Below, in pieces: positions 10,675 through 19,453 of a DNA stretch of 64,000 nucleotides (the stretch's first letter is position 1; every line of letters begins with the position of its first letter). Source of the DNA: Leeuwenhoekiella sp. MAR_2009_132 (GTDB taxonomy: Bacteria; Bacteroidota; Bacteroidia; Flavobacteriales; Flavobacteriaceae); the NCBI RefSeq assembly GCF_000687915.1, contig NZ_JHZY01000002.1:1-64000 (forward strand), given 5' to 3'. Under the pieces are notes generated by a model. It made no database searches, was not told the origin of the DNA, and was given only the letters and a program-made list of their open reading frames with translations. The translations under genes and the position numbers were made by a program.

Positions 10675-11121
10675 ATGCTGCAATTAGGAGATAAATTACC
10701 CGTTTTTGAATTAGAAGATCAACGTGCTGAAATATTTAGTTCTGTAAATATTGAGAATAAGGCTGTTGTTATTTATTTCTATCCTAAAGACTTTACGCCC
10801 GGGTGCACCGCAGAAGCTTGTGAATTTAGAGATAAATATGAAGACTTCAAGGATGCAGGAGCGGTGGTAATAGGAATCAGTTCTGATGATACCGCATCTC
10901 ACGCAAAATTTTCAAAAAAATACAAGCTTCCTTTTATAATGCTTTCAGACAGTAATGGTAAAGTTAGAAAGCAGTTTGGAGTAAAGTCATCGCTTATGGG
11001 TCTTTTACCGGGTAGGGAGACATTTGTATTTGATAAATCGGGATCGTTGATAATGCGCTATAATAGTATAAAATCTAAAAATCATATTTCAAAAGCGTTA
11101 AAAGCGCTTACTAAAGCATAA
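10675..11121 (+). CDS. bcp: Thioredoxin-dependent thiol peroxidase (Bcp/PrxQ-type peroxiredoxin)
   Basis: Cytoplasmic peroxiredoxin that reduces hydroperoxides at the expense of thioredoxin. The signature DFTPGCTAEACEFRD places the peroxidatic Cys at 44 and the resolving Cys at 49, the five-residue spacing of the Q subfamily. The later elements (GISSDD, LPFIMLSDSNGKVRKQFGV) also match. The length of 148 residues is normal. It starts 3 bp after the queD-like gene and ends 9 bp before manA, so it belongs to the same transcription unit. Confidence 0.94.
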   Translation: MLQLGDKLPVFELEDQRAEIFSSVNIENKAVVIYFYPKDFTPGCTAEACEFRDKYEDFKDAGAVVIGISSDDTASHAKFSKKYKLPFIMLSDSNGKVRKQFGVKSSLMGLLPGRETFVFDKSGSLIMRYNSIKSKNHISKALKALTKA

Positions 11122-11130
11122 TTTCAGACT

Positions 11131-12099
11131 ATGAGTAATACACTTTATCCTTTTACATTTGAACCCGTATTAAAAGAAAAAATCTGGGGTGGTCAAAAAC
11201 TGAATCAATTATTTAATAAAGGGAATGACCCTACTGCTAAATTAGGCGAGAGTTGGGAAATTGCAGACCTGGAAGAAGGGCAAAGTATTGTGAAAAATGG
11301 TATTTTAAAGGGAGCTACTTTAAAAGAAATTATCAAAAAAGATCCTGCTTCACTTTTAGGAGAACGCGTTTATAAACAATTCGGACTTCAATTTCCTTTA
11401 TTAATAAAATTTATAGATGCGGCAAGTGATCTTTCTATACAAGTTCACCCTACAGATGAGACTTCACCTACCGGAGTAGGTAAGACCGAGATGTGGTATA
11501 TTATGCAGGCAGATAAAGGGGCAGAACTTACGGTAGGATTTAGTGAGAAGATTTCTAAAGAAGATTACGATACGCATATTAAAAATTTGAGTATTGAAGA
11601 CGTTATGAATCAGCATGAGGTTAAAGAAGGTGATGCCTTTTTTATAAATGCCGGTCGTATACACGCTATTGGTGGAGGTGTTTTGCTAGCTGAAATTCAG
11701 CAAACTTCAGACGTTACCTATAGAGTTTATGATTACAACCGTAAAGATGATTCTGGGAATCTAAGAGATTTGCACGTAGCAGAATCCCGTGAAGTTCTCG
11801 ACTTTGAGCTCACTGAAGATTTTAAGTTAGATTACAATCGTACCAGCTTAAATACGGCACAAACTGTTAAGCATCATACATACTTTAAGACAGATTGGGT
11901 TCATATAAAGGATAACGATTATAGTATTGCCAGATCTGATTCATTTACAATCATTATAATAGTTTCCGGTGAGTTAACTTACTCTGGAAGCGGAGGTGAG
12001 GGCAAACTTTCAGCGGGAGAAACCTTATTAATACCTGCAAAAAATACCGGAGTTGCTTTGAGTGCTGCAACTTGCGAAATTCTTGAAGTCTATTTATAA
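11131..12099 (+). CDS. manA: Mannose-6-phosphate isomerase, class I
   Basis: Zinc enzyme that interconverts mannose 6-phosphate and fructose 6-phosphate, feeding GDP-mannose synthesis. Metal-ligand motifs are visible: IQVHPTDE with Gln104 and His106, Glu120 (KTEMWY) and a later His in NAGRIHAIGGG. The conserved AEIQQTSDVTYRVYDYNR follows. At 322 residues it is the short bacterial form with an N-terminal cupin and a small C-terminal barrel. It is the last long gene of the idi-queD-bcp run. The GDP-mannose users gmd and fcl lie 46 kb away, so any link is metabolic only. Confidence 0.93.
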   Translation: MSNTLYPFTFEPVLKEKIWGGQKLNQLFNKGNDPTAKLGESWEIADLEEGQSIVKNGILKGATLKEIIKKDPASLLGERVYKQFGLQFPLLIKFIDAASDLSIQVHPTDETSPTGVGKTEMWYIMQADKGAELTVGFSEKISKEDYDTHIKNLSIEDVMNQHEVKEGDAFFINAGRIHAIGGGVLLAEIQQTSDVTYRVYDYNRKDDSGNLRDLHVAESREVLDFELTEDFKLDYNRTSLNTAQTVKHHTYFKTDWVHIKDNDYSIARSDSFTIIIIVSGELTYSGSGGEGKLSAGETLLIPAKNTGVALSAATCEILEVYL

Positions 12100-12118
12100 T
12101 TAGTGCATAAAATAAACG

Positions 12119-12126
12119 TACTTTTG
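12119..12126 (+). promoter_or_regulatory. Bacteroidota -7 promoter box for the small gene at 12141
   Basis: TACTTTTG is a perfect TAnnTTTG match, 14 bp before the ATG at 12141. It suggests the small gene has its own promoter. Confidence 0.6.
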
Positions 12127-12140
12127 CAAAAAATTAAATT

Positions 12141-12407
12141 ATGGCAAATATTAGAGACCTTAAGAAAGATATAAACTTTGTTTTAGGCGATATCATAGAC
12201 GCAGTATACCTTTGGGAAGCCTTAAATCCGAAAGAAGACCGTACTAAGTCTGAAGCAATTGTTGATGATGCTATTGCAACTTTTGACGAATTAATCGTAA
12301 AAGTGAACAACAACAAAGTTGGAAACAGAAGTAAACATCTTAAAGAAGTAAATGCCGAATTAGAAACTAAAGGCAGAGCACTTATTGAGCGTGTGAATAC
12401 GCTTTAA
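12141..12407 (+). CDS. Small conserved-looking helical cytoplasmic protein, function unknown
   Basis: This 88-residue protein has no signal peptide or membrane segment and reads as two or three amphipathic helices (DLKKDINFVLGDIIDAVYLW, DAIATFDELIVKVNNN). It has its own TAnnTTTG box and a strong terminator 19 bp downstream, so it is a compact, independently expressed gene. I recognise it as the type of small hypothetical protein seen in flavobacteria but know of no function. The even mix of charged residues suggests a soluble protein or binding partner. Confidence 0.8.
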   Translation: MANIRDLKKDINFVLGDIIDAVYLWEALNPKEDRTKSEAIVDDAIATFDELIVKVNNNKVGNRSKHLKEVNAELETKGRALIERVNTL

Positions 12408-12425
12408 GCTAATTTCTTCAAGCAT

Positions 12426-12466
12426 AAAAAAAGCCCTAAATGAAAATATTTTTAGGGCTTTTTTTT
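12426..12466. terminator. Bidirectional intrinsic terminator
   Basis: Stem AAAAGCCCTAAA / TTTAGGGCTTTT with A and T runs on both sides, between converging genes (12407 plus, 12481 minus). Confidence 0.9.
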
Positions 12467-12480
12467 GTGCTTAAAAATTT

Positions 12481-13224
12481 TTACTCCTCGACAGTGGTAA
12501 CTGTTGTGGTTTGCTCTTCGTTATCTAAAGTCTTTCGGTCTTTGATAAAATCTTTCAATACGCTACCATATTTTGACTTTTTTACCTTAGGTTCTAAAGA
12601 ATTGTAAATGGTGTCTAAATACTTAATATTGGCATCAAAAATTTCAGATATAGCTAAATAAGGAGCAATCTCAAATTGCTTATTATTCATTGCAAAATTA
12701 ACGGTGTATAAATATTTACGTTTAGTTAAATTCTGCAGCTTTTGATCGTAATAAATAATTGAGTCTTCTGCCTGCTGTTTACGAGCTTCAAAGTTTTTCT
12801 TGATCAGATCAAGATTTTCATCATTAAAACGGCGTATTATTTTGTTATACTCCTCTAATTTAATTTGATTTTCAGAACCGGTAATAGCAGCCTGGCTTTC
12901 AAAATTCTTCAAAGATGTATTCAAAGTCATTTCACCGGGTTCAGCAAAAAACATAATGCGATCATCGTACTCATAAGCATCTACTTTCTCAAGAGTAAGA
13001 TATAAAATCTGTGGTTCTTTCAGTTTAGCATAAAATTCAAACTCAGAATCCCCATCTATAATAAGACTGTCTAGATTGACAAGGGTAGTATCTTCTACAC
13101 GTTGTAAATAAAGTTTTCCTTTTTTTAAACCATTAATTTTTCCGGTTAAGGTAAAATCTGAATCTTTATTGCAAGCTACTAATGTAGTTAAGCAAATGAT
13201 AATAAGAGTAAATTTAATTCGCAT
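12481..13224 (-). CDS. DUF4369-containing lipoprotein
   Basis: The signal is of lipoprotein type: MRIKFTLIIICLTTLVACNKD with the lipobox Cys at ~18. The region FTLTGKINGLKKGKLYLQ followed by LDSLIIDGDSEFEFY matches the DUF4369 beta domain often found at the N-terminus of Bacteroidota thioredoxin-like lipoproteins. Here a helical, charged stretch follows instead of a thioredoxin domain. I chose the ATG at 13224 because it gives a standard signal peptide; a TTG eight codons upstream would extend the frame but overlaps a promoter-like ATTTG stretch. It faces a bidirectional terminator. Confidence 0.82.
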   Translation of the reverse strand: MRIKFTLIIICLTTLVACNKDSDFTLTGKINGLKKGKLYLQRVEDTTLVNLDSLIIDGDSEFEFYAKLKEPQILYLTLEKVDAYEYDDRIMFFAEPGEMTLNTSLKNFESQAAITGSENQIKLEEYNKIIRRFNDENLDLIKKNFEARKQQAEDSIIYYDQKLQNLTKRKYLYTVNFAMNNKQFEIAPYLAISEIFDANIKYLDTIYNSLEPKVKKSKYGSVLKDFIKDRKTLDNEEQTTTVTTVEE

Positions 13225-13363
13225 TAGTTTTTGTTTGTTCCGGTACAAATATGCCTAAAATCTTCTTTAAAAACTAGCGTAGACATTGAATCAGGCTATT
13301 TATATTTCTAAAAAAAAATAATAGACACCCTATGAAATGATGCACCTTTTCTAAAATATATTT

Positions 13364-14284
13364 TTAAGAGCGTACAAAATCAACTATTAAATTTATGAGT
13401 TCTTCTGCAACAGGACGGTAGGGCTCATTATAAGATTTAGAGTTTTCTAATTCATCACCTTCAATGATTTTCAGTACGTGATTCATGCCATCAATATCTA
13501 CTGCTTTTGCATTGCTATTTGAATTTTTTAAAAGCTCTCCTTCTTTAGCTGTAACCTGAAGATCTTTTGTCCCGTTTACTAAAAGTATAGGAGCGTTAAT
13601 TTTTGACAATTCCTTAGCAGGATCATACTTCATCCAACTTTTCATAAAAGGCTGTACAGAGGGCCTAAAAATAGATATTAAGCCTACGCTAAACTTTTCT
13701 GATTTATTTTTTTCTCTAAGATCTGTAAATGCTTGTTTTGCATTTTCAACAAGCCCCGGAGCCTGTACTTCTAGTTGATCTACGATAAGCTTATCTATAG
13801 ACTGGCCTGCACCAGCCAGACCTATTAGATGACTTATATCACGCTGCTCTGCTGCAAGTGTAGCAATTAAGGCACCCTGACTGTGGCCTATGAGCACAAT
13901 ATTAATAAAGCCTGCCTTTTTAAAATAGTCAATGACCGAAACAGCATCAGTTACAAAATCATCAAAACTAATTTTCTCTTCTATAAGGGCATTTTCCTGT
14001 ATTAAAGTGAAAATTCTTTTATCATATCTATATGTAGAAATACCCTTTTTAGAAAGTTCTTCAGCGAGTTTTTTTAAGCTGTTATTTTGAGCGGTGCGTT
14101 GATTGCCATTGCGATCTGTAGGACCAGAACCTCCTATTATTATGGCAAGAGTGTCTTTTGAAGATTTTGCGTGTAGTAATGTTCCGTTAATAAAACTATT
14201 TACTTGAATTTCAGACTCTGTATATTCTTGAGCATTGGTTTTGCATATCACTACAAGAAAAAAGGAAAGAATAAAGAATTTCAT
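13364..14284 (-). CDS. Secreted alpha/beta hydrolase
   Basis: A signal peptide (MKFFILSFFLVVICKTNAQ) is followed by an alpha/beta-hydrolase fold. The oxyanion region is GGSGPTDRNG (~51-60), the nucleophile elbow GHSQG has Ser at ~135, an acid lies in LLVNGTKDLQV and the catalytic His in DGMNHVLK near the C-terminus. The length of 306 residues fits a periplasmic esterase or peptidase-like hydrolase. The substrate is unknown. The ATG follows directly on the TAA of the upstream membrane protein gene, so the two are translationally linked. Confidence 0.87.
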   Translation of the reverse strand: MKFFILSFFLVVICKTNAQEYTESEIQVNSFINGTLLHAKSSKDTLAIIIGGSGPTDRNGNQRTAQNNSLKKLAEELSKKGISTYRYDKRIFTLIQENALIEEKISFDDFVTDAVSVIDYFKKAGFINIVLIGHSQGALIATLAAEQRDISHLIGLAGAGQSIDKLIVDQLEVQAPGLVENAKQAFTDLREKNKSEKFSVGLISIFRPSVQPFMKSWMKYDPAKELSKINAPILLVNGTKDLQVTAKEGELLKNSNSNAKAVDIDGMNHVLKIIEGDELENSKSYNEPYRPVAEELINLIVDFVRS

Positions 14285-14794
14285 TTAGGAAGTGGTATTT
14301 GCTGGGATGTTATAATAGTTTAAAATTTCTTGTATTTTTTCAGGATATTGAGTGCCTAATAAGAGTTCGTTTCCATCACTAAACATGAGTTGAATACCTT
14401 TATTTCCTTTTGTATTTAGAGCCTTTCGCTTTGTGAATGAAATGCGATACCCCCAACCGCCGTATTCTCGTATAGGATTGTATTTACGTACTGAAGCACT
14501 TTTAATTTCGCTCCAGGATCTAAAACGCGATTTGATGTGAAAAGGAACAAAACGGTAGGTGATGCCTTTTTCATCAATAACCGTTTCTAATTTAAAGATG
14601 TACCAGAAGCCTATAAAAAGTCCGAGAATTACCAGAATACTTAGAATTACTGAGGCAATCTCAAACCGCGATAAAATTAGCGTATCATAATTCATAAACA
14701 ACGGACTTATAGCAATACATAATATAACGACCAGAAGTAATCTCAACCACCATTGATCAAAACGCTGTATTTCTCTAAAAGTTTTCATATTCAA
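14285..14794 (-). CDS. Small membrane protein with a PH-like C-terminal region
   Basis: It has 169 residues. Two hydrophobic segments lie at about 15-35 and 42-68. A beta-rich cytoplasmic part follows (ETVIDEKGITYRF, FRSWSEIKSASVRKY, GIQLMFSDGNELLLGTQ) whose strand pattern resembles bacterial PH-like domains of small membrane proteins. I do not recognise a specific family. It is the first gene of a two-gene unit with the secreted hydrolase (TAA directly followed by ATG). Confidence 0.75.
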   Translation of the reverse strand: MNMKTFREIQRFDQWWLRLLLVVILCIAISPLFMNYDTLILSRFEIASVILSILVILGLFIGFWYIFKLETVIDEKGITYRFVPFHIKSRFRSWSEIKSASVRKYNPIREYGGWGYRISFTKRKALNTKGNKGIQLMFSDGNELLLGTQYPEKIQEILNYYNIPANTTS

Positions 14795-14993
14795 TATGCT
14801 TCTTATAAATTAAAATAGTACGGTAAAGTTATCACTAAAATTACGGAACCCTAATTTTTAAAACGTAAGTTAAACTTAAATGTTTTAGTCTTTTAATGTC
14901 AAATTGCATGAGGTAACTTGTTTCTTTTCAGTATACTAGATGAAAACAATTATATAAAGGTTATTCAGCCTCTTTTATAGACAAAGATTCTCT

Positions 14994-15001
14994 TAGATTT
15001 G
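14994..15001 (+). promoter_or_regulatory. Bacteroidota -7 promoter box for the S1/P1 nuclease
   Basis: TAGATTTG is a perfect TAnnTTTG match ending 17 bp before the ATG at 15019, followed by an A-rich leader instead of a Shine-Dalgarno site. Confidence 0.65.
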
Positions 15002-15018
15002 CAAAAAAAAAAATAAAG

Positions 15019-15795
15019 ATGAAACAACTGATTACGGTTCTTTTTGCGGCACTCTTAAGTACAAATTTTTCACAGGCAAATGATTGGGGTAAAACTGGTC
15101 ATAGAGCAACTGCAGCTGTTGCAGAGCAGTATCTAACCTCAAAAACTAAGAAAGCCATAGCGCAACTTCTAGGTGAAGAAAATTTGGTAACTGTTTCTAC
15201 TTATGGTGATGATATAAAAAGTTATCAGGAATTTAGAAAATATAGTCCTTGGCATTATGTTAATATAGCTCCGGGTTTAACGTATTATGAAGACACTAAA
15301 AATCCTGATGGAGATTTAGTATTTGCAATAAATAAATGTAAAGAAGTTTTAGTCTCAACTACATCAACACAAGAGGAAAAAGCCTTTCATTTAAAATTAT
15401 TAGTACACTTTGTAGGTGATTTGCATCAACCACTACATCTAGGTAATGCTGAAGATAAAGGAGGAAATGATGTACAGGTGCGCTGGTTTAATGATGGTAC
15501 AAATTTACACTCATTGTGGGACAGCAAAATGATAGATAGTTATGGAATGTCTTATTCTGAACTTGCAGAAAATTTTGGTAAAGTAAGTAAAAAAGAACAA
15601 AAAGCCCTTACCTCAGGAACGTTGTTAGACTGGGTTAATGAAGGACAGGAATTAGCTGCACAAGTATATGCTTCTGCCGAAGTAGGTGAAAAATTAAGTT
15701 ACAGATATCAGGCAGATAATTTTGATACCTTACAGGAGCAGATAAAAAAAGGAGGAGTAAGACTCGCCTCGGTACTCAATAGCTTATTTGACTAG
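15019..15795 (+). CDS. S1/P1-type zinc nuclease, secreted
   Basis: A signal peptide ends at NFSQA and the mature protein begins NDWGKTGHR. The near-N-terminal Trp and His (W23, H28) are zinc ligands in S1/P1 nucleases. The other metal-site motifs are present: YGDDIKS, SPWHYVNI, HFVGDLHQPLH, DKGGND and NLHSLWDS. Members cut single-stranded DNA and RNA and 3'-nucleotides; an exported nuclease suits nucleic-acid scavenging. At 258 residues it is full length. It converges with the AraC gene 3 bp downstream, with no obvious terminator between them. Confidence 0.93.
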   Translation: MKQLITVLFAALLSTNFSQANDWGKTGHRATAAVAEQYLTSKTKKAIAQLLGEENLVTVSTYGDDIKSYQEFRKYSPWHYVNIAPGLTYYEDTKNPDGDLVFAINKCKEVLVSTTSTQEEKAFHLKLLVHFVGDLHQPLHLGNAEDKGGNDVQVRWFNDGTNLHSLWDSKMIDSYGMSYSELAENFGKVSKKEQKALTSGTLLDWVNEGQELAAQVYASAEVGEKLSYRYQADNFDTLQEQIKKGGVRLASVLNSLFD

Positions 15796-15798
15796 TTT

Positions 15799-16659
15799 TT
15801 ATTCTTTTATATAAGTTTCTTTATATTGTTTAGGAGTCACCTTGCAGTATTTTTTAAATATACGCGTAAGGTGACTTTCGTCTGTGAATCCCAATTGATT
15901 TGCTATTTGTGATACGGTAAAATTAGACTGTGTGAGTCTTTCCTGGGCAATGCCTAATTTGTACAATATAATATAATTGTGAAGGGAGTTTCCTGTTTCT
16001 TTTTTAAAGTAGTTACTTAGAGTACTACTGGTTATCTGAAAATGTTTAGCAATTGTTGAAATTTTTAGTAAGCTAGAATCGTATATATTATATCGTATGT
16101 AGGTATAGATCTCTTCAATACGATCTGATTTAACTGTAGCTTTTACAAGTTTATTTTCTGAATTAGATTCCGTTATATTTCGAGCTATGACGCTTAGTAT
16201 AGTACTTACCATATTTGCAATTATGTGAAGGTAATACTGCTGTTTATCTGTATTTTCTTTTCTTATGAAAAATACAAGCCTCCACATAAGATCGCGATCT
16301 TCTGTAGTATTTATAGCTTCTTGGAATTTTCTTTTAGGATGATTTAATATAAACTCACTGCGTCTCAACCAGTATTGTCTATCGGGTAAACTTATTTTGC
16401 TGCTTAGTAATAAGTTTGTAAACTTAAAAATAACAAATGTGGTTGTTTCGTGAATTTTAAAGTCAGGCAACTCATCTTGTTTAAAAACAAAAATATCTCT
16501 CGATTTATAGGATATCACTTTACCATTGAGACTTACTCTTCCGCTGCCATCTTCAATAAATATAATTTCAAAGTAGAAACAGGGCTTAGGTTGACTATCC
16601 CATCTCGAGGTCGTAAAGCGTTCTATTAAAAATATGTCTTGTATATTCAGTTGAGTCAT
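15799..16659 (-). CDS. AraC-family transcriptional regulator
   Basis: It has 286 residues. The C-terminal ~100 form two helix-turn-helix units of the AraC/XylS type: LLKISTIAKHFQITSSTLSNYFKKETG, written here in parts as TIAKHFQITSSTLSNYFK and VSQIANQLGFTDESHLTRIF, then KKYCKVTPKQYK. The N-terminal half is a cupin-like sensing region with no recognisable ligand motif. No target can be named; neighbours are another AraC gene and the nuclease. Confidence 0.9.
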   Translation of the reverse strand: MTQLNIQDIFLIERFTTSRWDSQPKPCFYFEIIFIEDGSGRVSLNGKVISYKSRDIFVFKQDELPDFKIHETTTFVIFKFTNLLLSSKISLPDRQYWLRRSEFILNHPKRKFQEAINTTEDRDLMWRLVFFIRKENTDKQQYYLHIIANMVSTILSVIARNITESNSENKLVKATVKSDRIEEIYTYIRYNIYDSSLLKISTIAKHFQITSSTLSNYFKKETGNSLHNYIILYKLGIAQERLTQSNFTVSQIANQLGFTDESHLTRIFKKYCKVTPKQYKETYIKE

Positions 16660-16664
16660 GACTC
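16653..16664. promoter_or_regulatory. 12-bp perfect palindrome over the start of the AraC gene
   Basis: GAGTCATGACTC is a perfect inverted repeat that contains the start codon of the 15799-16659 gene. It could be an operator or chance; nothing else supports it. Confidence 0.25.
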
Positions 16665-16922
16665 GATAGATTTGATTGATAGATCATTATAATAAGGGGT
16701 CTTTTGGTTTTGTATTTTACTAATATAAAGTATTTAAAGAAAAGTCTTACAACTTTATATTAAGCAGCTCAAAGGGGGAGCAGCTATTTTAAATATAGTC
16801 TAATATTATGATTTATAGCAATTTAATATATTAAGTATGGGTTAAGAATGAATATATTTATTTAAATATAATATTCTTGTCTAACTTTTATGACAATTAA
16901 AAATACTAAATGGATTAAGTAT

Positions 16923-17801
16923 CTATGAAATGATAAATTTCAATTCATTACGATAGGTAGAGGGAGTTTTACCTGTAAATTTCTTGAACTGCTTGTTAAA
17001 ATGGCTGAAGTTATTAAAACCACTTTCAAAACATACATCAGTGATACTTATAGGTTTTTCGTGAAGTAATTTTGCAGCGTGTACGAGTCTATACTCGTTC
17101 ACAAATTGTGTAAATGTCTTCCCTGTTATTTTTTTGAAATAACGACAAAACGCGGGTACCGTCATACTTACCAGTTCCGCAATTTCTTCTAAAGCAATTT
17201 GTCTTTTAAATTGCTCTTTAACAAAATTGAATATGACATTTATGCGATTATTATCTTGCAATTCGGTTTCTAAAATAAAACCCTGAGCATTCAATACGGT
17301 ATATTTATCTGCTGATTCTAAAAGTTTAAGAATCTCAAGTAAACCCAGCAGACGATCATAATTTGAAGCATTCTTGAGTAATTCGATTTTTGCACCTACA
17401 GTTCGTTTTACTTCACCATGAAATACGATACCCATTTTAGCCCTTTCAAATAAGGCCTTTATACTGCGCATCTCAGGGATATCAAAAAAAGATTCACCTA
17501 AAAAATCAGGTCTCATTTGTATAACCGTCTCCTGCTCGTAGTTGTTTAATGAATCTGTAAATCCGCAATGGGGTAAATTTGACCCTATGAGTATTAGTTC
17601 GCCATTACGGTAGTAAGAAATATGACTACCTACCTGTCTTTTTCCGGTACCACCTTTAACATAAACTAATTCAAGTTCAGGGTGATAGTGCCAGAATGTA
17701 TGACTGTTATTCTCGTTGTTTTCATCATATGTTCTGCAGGAAAATGAACTTCCAAAACCGGGTTCTATTTTTTCGAATGCAGGTTTTGCAGACTTAATCA
17801 T
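16923..17801 (-). CDS. AraC-family regulator with an N-terminal cupin domain
   Basis: It has 292 residues. The N-terminal cupin sensor includes SHTFWHYHPELELVYVKGG and GELILIGSNLPHCGF. The C-terminal double helix-turn-helix includes IALEEIAELVSMTVPAFCRY, ISITDVCFESGFNNFSHFN and KKFTGKTPSTYRNE. This layout is typical of regulators of carbohydrate use in Bacteroidota, but no sugar genes lie beside it. A 263-bp AT-rich gap separates it from the next AraC gene, and no clear promoter box was seen upstream. Confidence 0.92.
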   Translation of the reverse strand: MIKSAKPAFEKIEPGFGSSFSCRTYDENNENNSHTFWHYHPELELVYVKGGTGKRQVGSHISYYRNGELILIGSNLPHCGFTDSLNNYEQETVIQMRPDFLGESFFDIPEMRSIKALFERAKMGIVFHGEVKRTVGAKIELLKNASNYDRLLGLLEILKLLESADKYTVLNAQGFILETELQDNNRINVIFNFVKEQFKRQIALEEIAELVSMTVPAFCRYFKKITGKTFTQFVNEYRLVHAAKLLHEKPISITDVCFESGFNNFSHFNKQFKKFTGKTPSTYRNELKFIIS

Positions 17802-17971
17802 ATGCTCTGTATTAATTCAATCTAAATTTATATAACCTATTAGAGTTTTTATGATGCAATATTAACCCAAATATATATAATTTTCACAAAATAGATATTT
17901 AATCAATATGTAAGGTTAAAATACCACATTAATCTGCACAACTGCTTCTATTTCTAGGTACAAATCACCCG

Positions 17972-17979
17972 TACATTTG
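17972..17979 (+). promoter_or_regulatory. Bacteroidota -7 promoter box for the secreted protein at 18017
   Basis: TACATTTG matches TAnnTTTG perfectly. A start of transcription a few bases downstream would fall at or after the ATG at 17984, which argues that translation begins at 18017. Confidence 0.65.
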
Positions 17980-18016
17980 TAATGTGAAATTTATAAATCA
18001 CAAAAAACCCAAAACT

Positions 18017-18601
18017 ATGAAGACAACAATTAAAACTTTGGTAATGGCATTAGTTTTAGCTTTTAGCTTAAACGCAAATGCCGCAGACGGAATCGCAGTT
18101 ACTGTAAACGAAAACTTTATGGTTAAAGTTGAGTATACAAATGCAATGGAGGGAGCCCAGATTTATCTGGAAGATGCTAAAGGTGAAAAACTCTACAGGG
18201 AGTATGCGGGCAGTTTAGCAAATGATTTTAAGACATTAAGTTTAGAAAACCTTCCAAGTGGTAAGTACTATCTTATTTATGAGGATGATTATGCTAAATC
18301 GTACACTACAATAGATAAGAAAGTTAATGGTCTTGACATTGTAAGTGATGAGAGTAAAACTATTTTTAAGCCTAATTACAAGATACAGGATGGTATTGTA
18401 TTAATTTCTTTTACAAACCCTAAGGAAGTAAAGACAACAACTCGTGTTTATGATGAGAATGGTGAGATTATAGAATCTATATCAGACAAAAGTCTTGTTG
18501 TTAAACAAGCTCTAAACCTTTCTGAATTAAGAAAAGGTGCTTATCGTATAGGCATTACTATAGGCAAGGACTATTTCTCTAAAGAAGTAATGATTGACTA
18601 A
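18017..18601 (+). CDS. Secreted protein of unknown function
   Basis: The chosen start gives a clean signal peptide (MKTTIKTLVMALVLAFSLNANA). An in-frame ATG at 17984 would add 11 unlikely residues and sits on the expected transcription start. The mature protein (~172 residues) is beta-rich and looks like two Ig- or Por-secretion-like beta domains (VKVEYTNAMEGAQIYLED, LPSGKYYLIYEDD and then ISFTNPKEVKTTTRVYDENG, LRKGAYRIGI), a repeat-like pattern common in secreted Bacteroidota proteins. No type IX sorting domain is seen. Function unknown. Confidence 0.82.
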   Translation: MKTTIKTLVMALVLAFSLNANAADGIAVTVNENFMVKVEYTNAMEGAQIYLEDAKGEKLYREYAGSLANDFKTLSLENLPSGKYYLIYEDDYAKSYTTIDKKVNGLDIVSDESKTIFKPNYKIQDGIVLISFTNPKEVKTTTRVYDENGEIIESISDKSLVVKQALNLSELRKGAYRIGITIGKDYFSKEVMID

Positions 18602-18623
18602 GTGAATAAGCTTATCTCTAATT

Positions 18624-18652
18624 AAAAAAGCCCTCGTAATGAGGGCTTTTTT
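18624..18652. terminator. Bidirectional intrinsic terminator
   Basis: Stem AAAAAGCCCTC / GAGGGCTTTTT with loop GTAAT, between converging genes ending at 18601 (plus) and 18656 (minus). Confidence 0.92.
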
Positions 18653-18655
18653 AGT

Positions 18656-19018
18656 TTAAATAGATAGGTAAATATAAGCCCAATACATTAAACCAAATTG
18701 TAAAATTATACGCCCCCATAAAATCCATTTTGGAAGATTAAGACCTGCTTTATCTGAAGAAAGCATATAAAAATGAACCAGTAAAAATACCGTGAGCATT
18801 AAAATAATACACCAAATGGCAATATTCTTTGTTTCTGGAAAACAGAGTCCAATACCGGTAAGAATCTCAGCTAAACCGCTTAGGCAAACCAGTACTTTTG
18901 GTTTTGGCAGGTATCTTGGCATTATCCGTAAATAAGCTTTTGGCTTTATGAAATGCATTATGCCTGCGAAGCAATACATTGCGGCCATTAAAAATAAGTG
19001 CCAGGGGTAATTTGTCAT
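18656..19018 (-). CDS. DoxX-like small integral membrane protein
   Basis: It has 120 residues with four hydrophobic segments at about 5-20, 44-58, 66-86 and 98-118. The pattern FAGIMHFIKPKAYLRIMPRYLP followed by LSGLAEILTGIGLCFP matches the DoxX-like family of four-helix inner-membrane proteins. Family members are loosely tied to redox or stress functions; no specific role can be given. It is 43 bp after the 19061 gene, so the two may be co-transcribed. Confidence 0.85.
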   Translation of the reverse strand: MTNYPWHLFLMAAMYCFAGIMHFIKPKAYLRIMPRYLPKPKVLVCLSGLAEILTGIGLCFPETKNIAIWCIILMLTVFLLVHFYMLSSDKAGLNLPKWILWGRIILQFGLMYWAYIYLSI

Positions 19019-19060
19019 ATTAGTTTTTTTAAAAAAAATGCTCTAGTGTTAGAACATTTT

Positions 19061-19453
19061 CTAGGAGTTAAATTTGAGATGTTTTAGATGCTCTTTAAAT
19101 TTAGAAAATGATTTCTGATCTACTGCTTTTGAAGAAATCCATATTTTCTTTTTACTGCCTACTAGTACAAAATCTCCCGAATTATTACTGTGAAATCCTT
19201 TTAATGATGCTATAGGAATTCGCGTTGTTTTTAAAATACAATATTTTACAAAATGACTTTCGGTTAATTTAAGATAGGGGTGAGTTTTTAAATAGTAAAA
19301 TTTGCAGAAATAATAAATTGCTAATCCCATCATTAAGATATCAAACCAACCTAATGCGTTTGATAGAAATAGTCTGAATAGTATTAAAATAACCCAGACT
19401 ATAGCAATGCCTAAAGTCAAATATGTCGAGTTTTTCTTATGACCGAGCTCCAT
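19061..19453 (-). CDS. Small membrane protein of unknown function
   Basis: It has 130 residues. Two hydrophobic segments lie at about 12-30 and 34-50. A short beta-rich cytoplasmic tail follows (YLKLTESHFVKYCILKTTRIP, SGDFVLVGSKKKIWIS), resembling the PH-like membrane proteins of small size also seen at 14285. No family recognised. The 455-bp gap upstream is the largest gene-free stretch in this part of the window. Confidence 0.7.
   Translation of the reverse strand: MELGHKKNSTYLTLGIAIVWVILILFRLFLSNALGWFDILMMGLAIYYFCKFYYLKTHPYLKLTESHFVKYCILKTTRIPIASLKGFHSNNSGDFVLVGSKKKIWISSKAVDQKSFSKFKEHLKHLKFNS

Noticed and set aside
13225..13248. TTG start adding eight residues to the DUF4369 lipoprotein
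   Set aside because: The ATG at 13224 gives a normal lipoprotein signal peptide and the TTG overlaps promoter-like sequence.
17984..18016. ATG at 17984 as the start of the secreted protein
   Set aside because: It is 5 bp after the -7 box, and the added residues spoil the signal peptide that begins at 18017.
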